From a virus: DNA of 20,948 nucleotides. Location: positions 1-20,948 of IMG/VR virus record IMGVR_UViG_3300021197_001266; one strand, given 5' to 3'. Positions within the stretch are counted from its first letter, which is position 1; each line of letters opens with the position of its first letter. Below the pieces are notes generated by a model. It was not told the DNA's origin, made no database searches, and worked only from the letters and a program-made list of their open reading frames with translations. This document shows positions 17,554-20,948 of this stretch, in pieces. A program made the position numbers and the translations under genes.

Positions 17554-19794
17554 TTACGAGGGTTGAGCCTGTTCGTTGAGTGGTTTGCACAAGTTCACGG
17601 GAGTGACCCCGCCGATGGCTTGGTCGTTCTTGACCCACCGGTACCCGTACAACTCACAACACTCTTGCGACCCGTAGTCAGGCGAGGCCGACGTCGTGCC
17701 GTTGAACAAAATGTAGTTGAACTTGGTTGAGAGCGATGTCGGCGTGTCGGCGCATATAGCAACGTCGGACAGCACCTTGATACATTCGACCTGAACCAAG
17801 CCCTCCACGTTCGCGTCGTACGTCATTTTGAGCACACGCCACCGCGCCCCACGCATCCATATTTTGTCGCTGAACTCAAAACCGGCCAACTCCACGCGGT
17901 CGAGCTTGACGTGTAGCGTCATGATGCGGGCCTCCTCGCTGTACAACTCGGTGACGTATTGTGCCCAGTACTTGAAGTACAACGTGTCGCGGGGGTTGCA
18001 TTCCATTGGGATAAATGCCGCCTCCATGCCGTAGTTGAGGTCCAACGATGTCAGCACGGGCAGGTCTACCGAATAATTTGAGAAGCTCGGGAAGGTCGTG
18101 AGCGTCTGTTCGACTCCGCTGTCGTTGCGTAAATACCACGTCCCAAAGTCGTTCACGAGGTCGTGGTAGTAGGCCAACATGGGCGGCGGGTTTTCAATGC
18201 CTGTTCCGTCCTGTTTAAGGCTTCGGTGAATTGGGAATTGAGAGCCAGGAATAACTGAGGTGATGTAAGGCGCAAAGGGCGTCTCAATGCGCTTGTCGCC
18301 CGTAGCGAAGTCGTTGTCTGCGTCGGTTACTTGGAAGCGGCCGTAAACACGGTCCAAACTGCTGTCGATGGCTTCGCTGAGGAAGTCCTTGCCGGGCTTG
18401 TGCGTCCATTCGTATCGCTTGGCCTGAAGGTCCGTTGTGGGCTTGAGGGTAATGTCGTGGTCGTAGTCGATGAGTTCGTTCCACGCCTTCTCGGTCCCGG
18501 CGGCCATGTAGTCCACATACGGCTCAATGAGCAGGTGGTTCTCCCTGTTTTTGTCCGGCACAAACACGAGGTTGAACATTTTTTGCAAACCCGTCACGAA
18601 GTCGATCTGCTTCACCTCGGGCATATTGCGGGCCACGTCTACTTCAAAACCGGAGAACGGGAAGCCCCCAATGATTTCAAGCGACGTTCGCACACCACCG
18701 ACGGTCGAGTCGTTGCCTTTGATGACGACCCCAGAGGCATGAGCCCGGCCCTTGACCTCTACAGTGTCGCCACTCACAAGCACAAACTCTTGAAAGCCGG
18801 TTGAGCGATTGTTGGCGACGTTGTCAAGGTTAGCCGCTTCAAACAGAACTGTTGAGCCGTTTTTTACCACTTGAATGGTAACGTGTTCCGTGTGTGAGCC
18901 TTGGTCGTAGGAATACGTCAAGTTGGCACGAAAAAATCCCGTGTAAGGGGCCGTGAACTTGTTGGTCGTGTTGTTGAAGTTTTCGCCTTCATCAACGCCT
19001 CCGGTGGCGTCGTCCTCAAGGTCGAGAGTCGTTAAGGTAGACCCTGTGAAGTCAGCCGTTAAGCCGGCTCGTGCGTTGGTATTTTCCGCTTCGCTTGAGA
19101 CAGGTGTCGGTGTGCCAACCAATCCGGGCAGGTAAATCTTGGCGAATGATTGAAGGCCAGTTGTTGAAAGGAATGTCGAGTCGAAGGTGTAGCCGGCAGT
19201 GGACAGGATTTTGTCCAACACGAACTTGGCTTGGAACATGGGCGTCAACTCTCCAAGGTACAAACCGTCGGCGGCTGTCCACGGTGGGCGGTTGTTGTCA
19301 AAGTCCCAGTTGAACCCCTTGTCGATGAGGCCGTAGGTTATTTCGGGGCCAATGCCTACACCTGACCACGAACCGGTGACAAAGTTGTACGTGAGGTCAT
19401 GGTTGTTGGCGCTAAAATTCAAGTCGGAGAGCATCCCGTCACCGATGGCCGTCTTGAGGTCCACCGCACCCGCAAAAAACACGAGCTCGATGTCCGCGTA
19501 CTCTTTCTTTTGGAGGTAGACGGCTTTGACCTGCACAAACCCGCGAAGGATAGACACGGAACCCGAAAACAGCTCGGCCGCTTTCTTGGTCTTGAGGTTG
19601 ACGCCGCCCGGGTCGCTCATGTCTACCGGCCCAAAGACGTCCATGTTCTTGGCCGTACCCGGCACCCTGAAGGTCTGCGAGAACGAACCGACCGGGCTGT
19701 TGATGCCCTCAAGGTCGGAGAACTGAACCGTGAGGTTGACCGCCTCGTCTTGGTAGAGGTCGAGATCAACGTCGGAAACGTTAAGCCTCAGCAT
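17554..19794 (-). CDS. Large tail protein (Bacteroidota phage type)
   Basis: This is a 746-residue protein beginning MLRLNVSDVDLDLYQDEAVNLTVQFSDLEGI and then VGSFSQTFRVPGTAKNMDVFGP. The pattern 'LDLY.DE...L..QF.D...I..p.gsFSqtF.vPgT..N..vFG' is an N-terminal signature I recall from tail proteins of Bacteroidota phages. The centre holds a TNF-like or collagen-like beta region (NKFTAPYTGFFRANLTYSYDQ, then IQVVKNGSTVLFEAANL) similar to receptor-binding or C1q-like folds. The C-terminus is a cysteine-containing tail (SQECCELYGYRWVKND, then VNLCKPL). It is probably a baseplate hub/tip or fibre component contacting the host surface. It overlaps the upstream tail gene by 7 nt. Confidence 0.72.
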   Translation of the reverse strand: MLRLNVSDVDLDLYQDEAVNLTVQFSDLEGINSPVGSFSQTFRVPGTAKNMDVFGPVDMSDPGGVNLKTKKAAELFSGSVSILRGFVQVKAVYLQKKEYADIELVFFAGAVDLKTAIGDGMLSDLNFSANNHDLTYNFVTGSWSGVGIGPEITYGLIDKGFNWDFDNNRPPWTAADGLYLGELTPMFQAKFVLDKILSTAGYTFDSTFLSTTGLQSFAKIYLPGLVGTPTPVSSEAENTNARAGLTADFTGSTLTTLDLEDDATGGVDEGENFNNTTNKFTAPYTGFFRANLTYSYDQGSHTEHVTIQVVKNGSTVLFEAANLDNVANNRSTGFQEFVLVSGDTVEVKGRAHASGVVIKGNDSTVGGVRTSLEIIGGFPFSGFEVDVARNMPEVKQIDFVTGLQKMFNLVFVPDKNRENHLLIEPYVDYMAAGTEKAWNELIDYDHDITLKPTTDLQAKRYEWTHKPGKDFLSEAIDSSLDRVYGRFQVTDADNDFATGDKRIETPFAPYITSVIPGSQFPIHRSLKQDGTGIENPPPMLAYYHDLVNDFGTWYLRNDSGVEQTLTTFPSFSNYSVDLPVLTSLDLNYGMEAAFIPMECNPRDTLYFKYWAQYVTELYSEEARIMTLHVKLDRVELAGFEFSDKIWMRGARWRVLKMTYDANVEGLVQVECIKVLSDVAICADTPTSLSTKFNYILFNGTTSASPDYGSQECCELYGYRWVKNDQAIGGVTPVNLCKPLNEQAQPS

Positions 19795-20948
19795 CGGACC
19801 GGGTTTGCGTCTTCAATCGCAAGCGATACCCGGTACATTTTAGACCCCGCCGGTTCAATGACGAGGGAGTTGGTGTCGACCACGCACGGCGCCCAAGCGT
19901 CGGTGCCGTATCGGTAGTAAACCAAGCGCGACCTCATGCAAAATTCCAAGAGCGCACGCTCCTCCGCGTTGAATTGGTCGTGGGTCAAGGTAAACCGAAT
20001 CTTGCCCTCGTTGTGGAAGGTTGTGTTTTCACGGTCCCAAGTGTTCCAAGTTGGGGAAGTGCTTTGCCAAGTGACGGGGTCCTTGCGGAACCGCTTCTCG
20101 TTCTTGGTTATGGTCTTGGGTGCGCGTGCATCAAAGCGCAAGCCGTCCCACCCTCCGACGCTGTTGGTCCATGCCAGTTGGACGGGCTGGTGTTTAACGG
20201 GTCGGCAGTCCTTTCGGATGACGTACTTGGCCCCCACTTGCGTGTTGTTGTACGCTCGTGGGATTAACTCGATGTAGTCCCAGTCGTCCGACCAATCCGA
20301 ACCAAACAACGCCTTCACGTTGACGGGTCCGCATGGAATCCAGTATTGATTTAACCGGTAGGTCGTAGAATTTGCAAGGGTGAGCGTCTCGGTGTGGATG
20401 CTTGTGCCATCGGCTTGGAACGCCTGCACCGTCACCCGTAGAAGGTAACTGGTGATGCCTAAGTAATACCCCATGACAATGCTCACGCGCCCCTCGTCCT
20501 CGTCGGCCATGTGTCGCTCGATGACTTGCGAGTTGTTGGGCAGGTCGGTATACCACAACTTGGCCGTGTTGCTTAATGAGTCGGCGTAGTATTCCGCGAA
20601 GCTCGGGTGTTTGCCGTCCTTAAATTGCCAAGCGCCACCAACCAAAAACTTGACGGCCGAGTCGTCGTTAAGGTCTTCAACGCCGTTGTAGATGCCACCA
20701 ACGCGAATGGTGTACTTTTTGACAGTTCTGTCGGTTGACTCTGCGCGCTCGTTTTGGTTGTGCCCTGTCATAGCAAAGCGGTCGGTGCCTTGAAATGACA
20801 ACGTAGCAGGGGGCAAGAGGCGATTGCTTACGATGTCGCCCAAGTCGAAGACGCCTCGGTTTTGTTCGTTCGGCGTGATGTAGACCTTGGCTATCTCCGG
20901 CCCTTGCGATGAGGTGCTTTCGCCTTCAAATACCTGCACGATGTAACG
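19788..20948 (-). CDS. Tail protein, 5' part outside window
   Basis: The frame is open to the right edge, so the N-terminus is missing; 386 residues are visible. A GTG at 20939 could serve as start, but the upstream codons (R-Y-I) are also open. The visible part is beta-rich with many aromatic and charged residues: AKVYITPNEQNRGVFDLGDIV, NERAESTDRTVKKYTIRVGG, SYLLRVTVQAFQADGTSIHTETLTL and NRYWIPCGP-type strands (here LNQYWIPCGPVN). I recall similar proteins located before the large tail protein in Bacteroidota phages, without a named function. It probably belongs to the tail tip or fibre. No enzymatic motif was seen. Confidence 0.62.
   Translation of the reverse strand, partial: RYIVQVFEGESTSSQGPEIAKVYITPNEQNRGVFDLGDIVSNRLLPPATLSFQGTDRFAMTGHNQNERAESTDRTVKKYTIRVGGIYNGVEDLNDDSAVKFLVGGAWQFKDGKHPSFAEYYADSLSNTAKLWYTDLPNNSQVIERHMADEDEGRVSIVMGYYLGITSYLLRVTVQAFQADGTSIHTETLTLANSTTYRLNQYWIPCGPVNVKALFGSDWSDDWDYIELIPRAYNNTQVGAKYVIRKDCRPVKHQPVQLAWTNSVGGWDGLRFDARAPKTITKNEKRFRKDPVTWQSTSPTWNTWDRENTTFHNEGKIRFTLTHDQFNAEERALLEFCMRSRLVYYRYGTDAWAPCVVDTNSLVIEPAGSKMYRVSLAIEDANPVRC

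Noticed and set aside
1-20948. tRNA genes, CRISPR arrays, insertion sequences, integrase or attachment sites
   Set aside because: Nothing with a cloverleaf, regular spacer-repeat array, transposase motif or recombinase motif was seen on either strand. The absence is by eye only.

Overview
This window is a piece of a tailed double-stranded DNA bacteriophage (or a prophage in its lytic-type gene region). All 37 coding regions I can support lie on the minus strand, so transcription runs from the right edge to the left edge. Genes are packed end to end, with many ATGA/GTGA start-stop overlaps, and the largest gap is about 170 bases. Most starts I inspected lack a Shine-Dalgarno sequence and have A/T-rich or unremarkable leaders. 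The structural proteins (portal, XkdF-like protease, neck protein, tail protein with an N-terminal 'LYQDE...FSQTFRVPG' signature) also resemble those of phages of Bacteroidota. I therefore infer a Bacteroidota-type host. This is an inference, not a proof. I saw no tRNA, CRISPR array, insertion sequence, integrase or terminase.

Layout in transcription order. (1) 20948-14888: tail and tape-measure genes, then an XkdF-like prohead protease. (2) 14846-9757: scaffold-like acidic protein, major capsid protein, a tail-tube/decoration-type protein, a strong hairpin terminator, a neck-type protein, portal and head-tail connector. (3) 9760-8284: lysis-type cluster (a very small basic ORF, a membrane/coiled-coil protein, an M15 peptidase endolysin) and a calcineurin-like phosphoesterase, closed by a terminator at 8201-8230. 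(4) 8200-8115: the only sizeable regulatory gap, with a candidate promoter and dyads, starting a second transcription unit. (5) 8114-5605: a run of very small early-type genes, including two helix-turn-helix proteins. (6) 5608-2599: replication, recombination and regulation genes: a replication initiator carrying four 22-bp iterons inside its own gene, a loader-like partner, a NinG/Rap-type protein, a small sigma factor, a zinc-ribbon protein and a stand-alone DnaA domain IV-like protein. (7) 2669 to the left edge: a ParB-fold protein, a TET/JBP-type 2-oxoglutarate/Fe(II) dioxygenase, a stand-alone class II glutamine amidotransferase, a GNAT acetyltransferase and the first 61 residues of a probable alpha-glutamyl/putrescinyl-thymine pyrophosphorylase-like (amino acid:DNA transferase) protein.

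The most interesting element is region 7. It looks like one co-transcribed pathway for building a hypermodified DNA base on a TET/JBP-generated hydroxymethylpyrimidine: oxidation, possible activation by the ParB-fold protein, transfer of an amine or amino acid, amide/ammonia chemistry, and acylation. The second is the in-gene iteron cluster next to an AT-rich stretch, which looks like a lambda-O-style replication origin. The third is a pair of terminator-like hairpins, each ending exactly 6 nt before a start codon.
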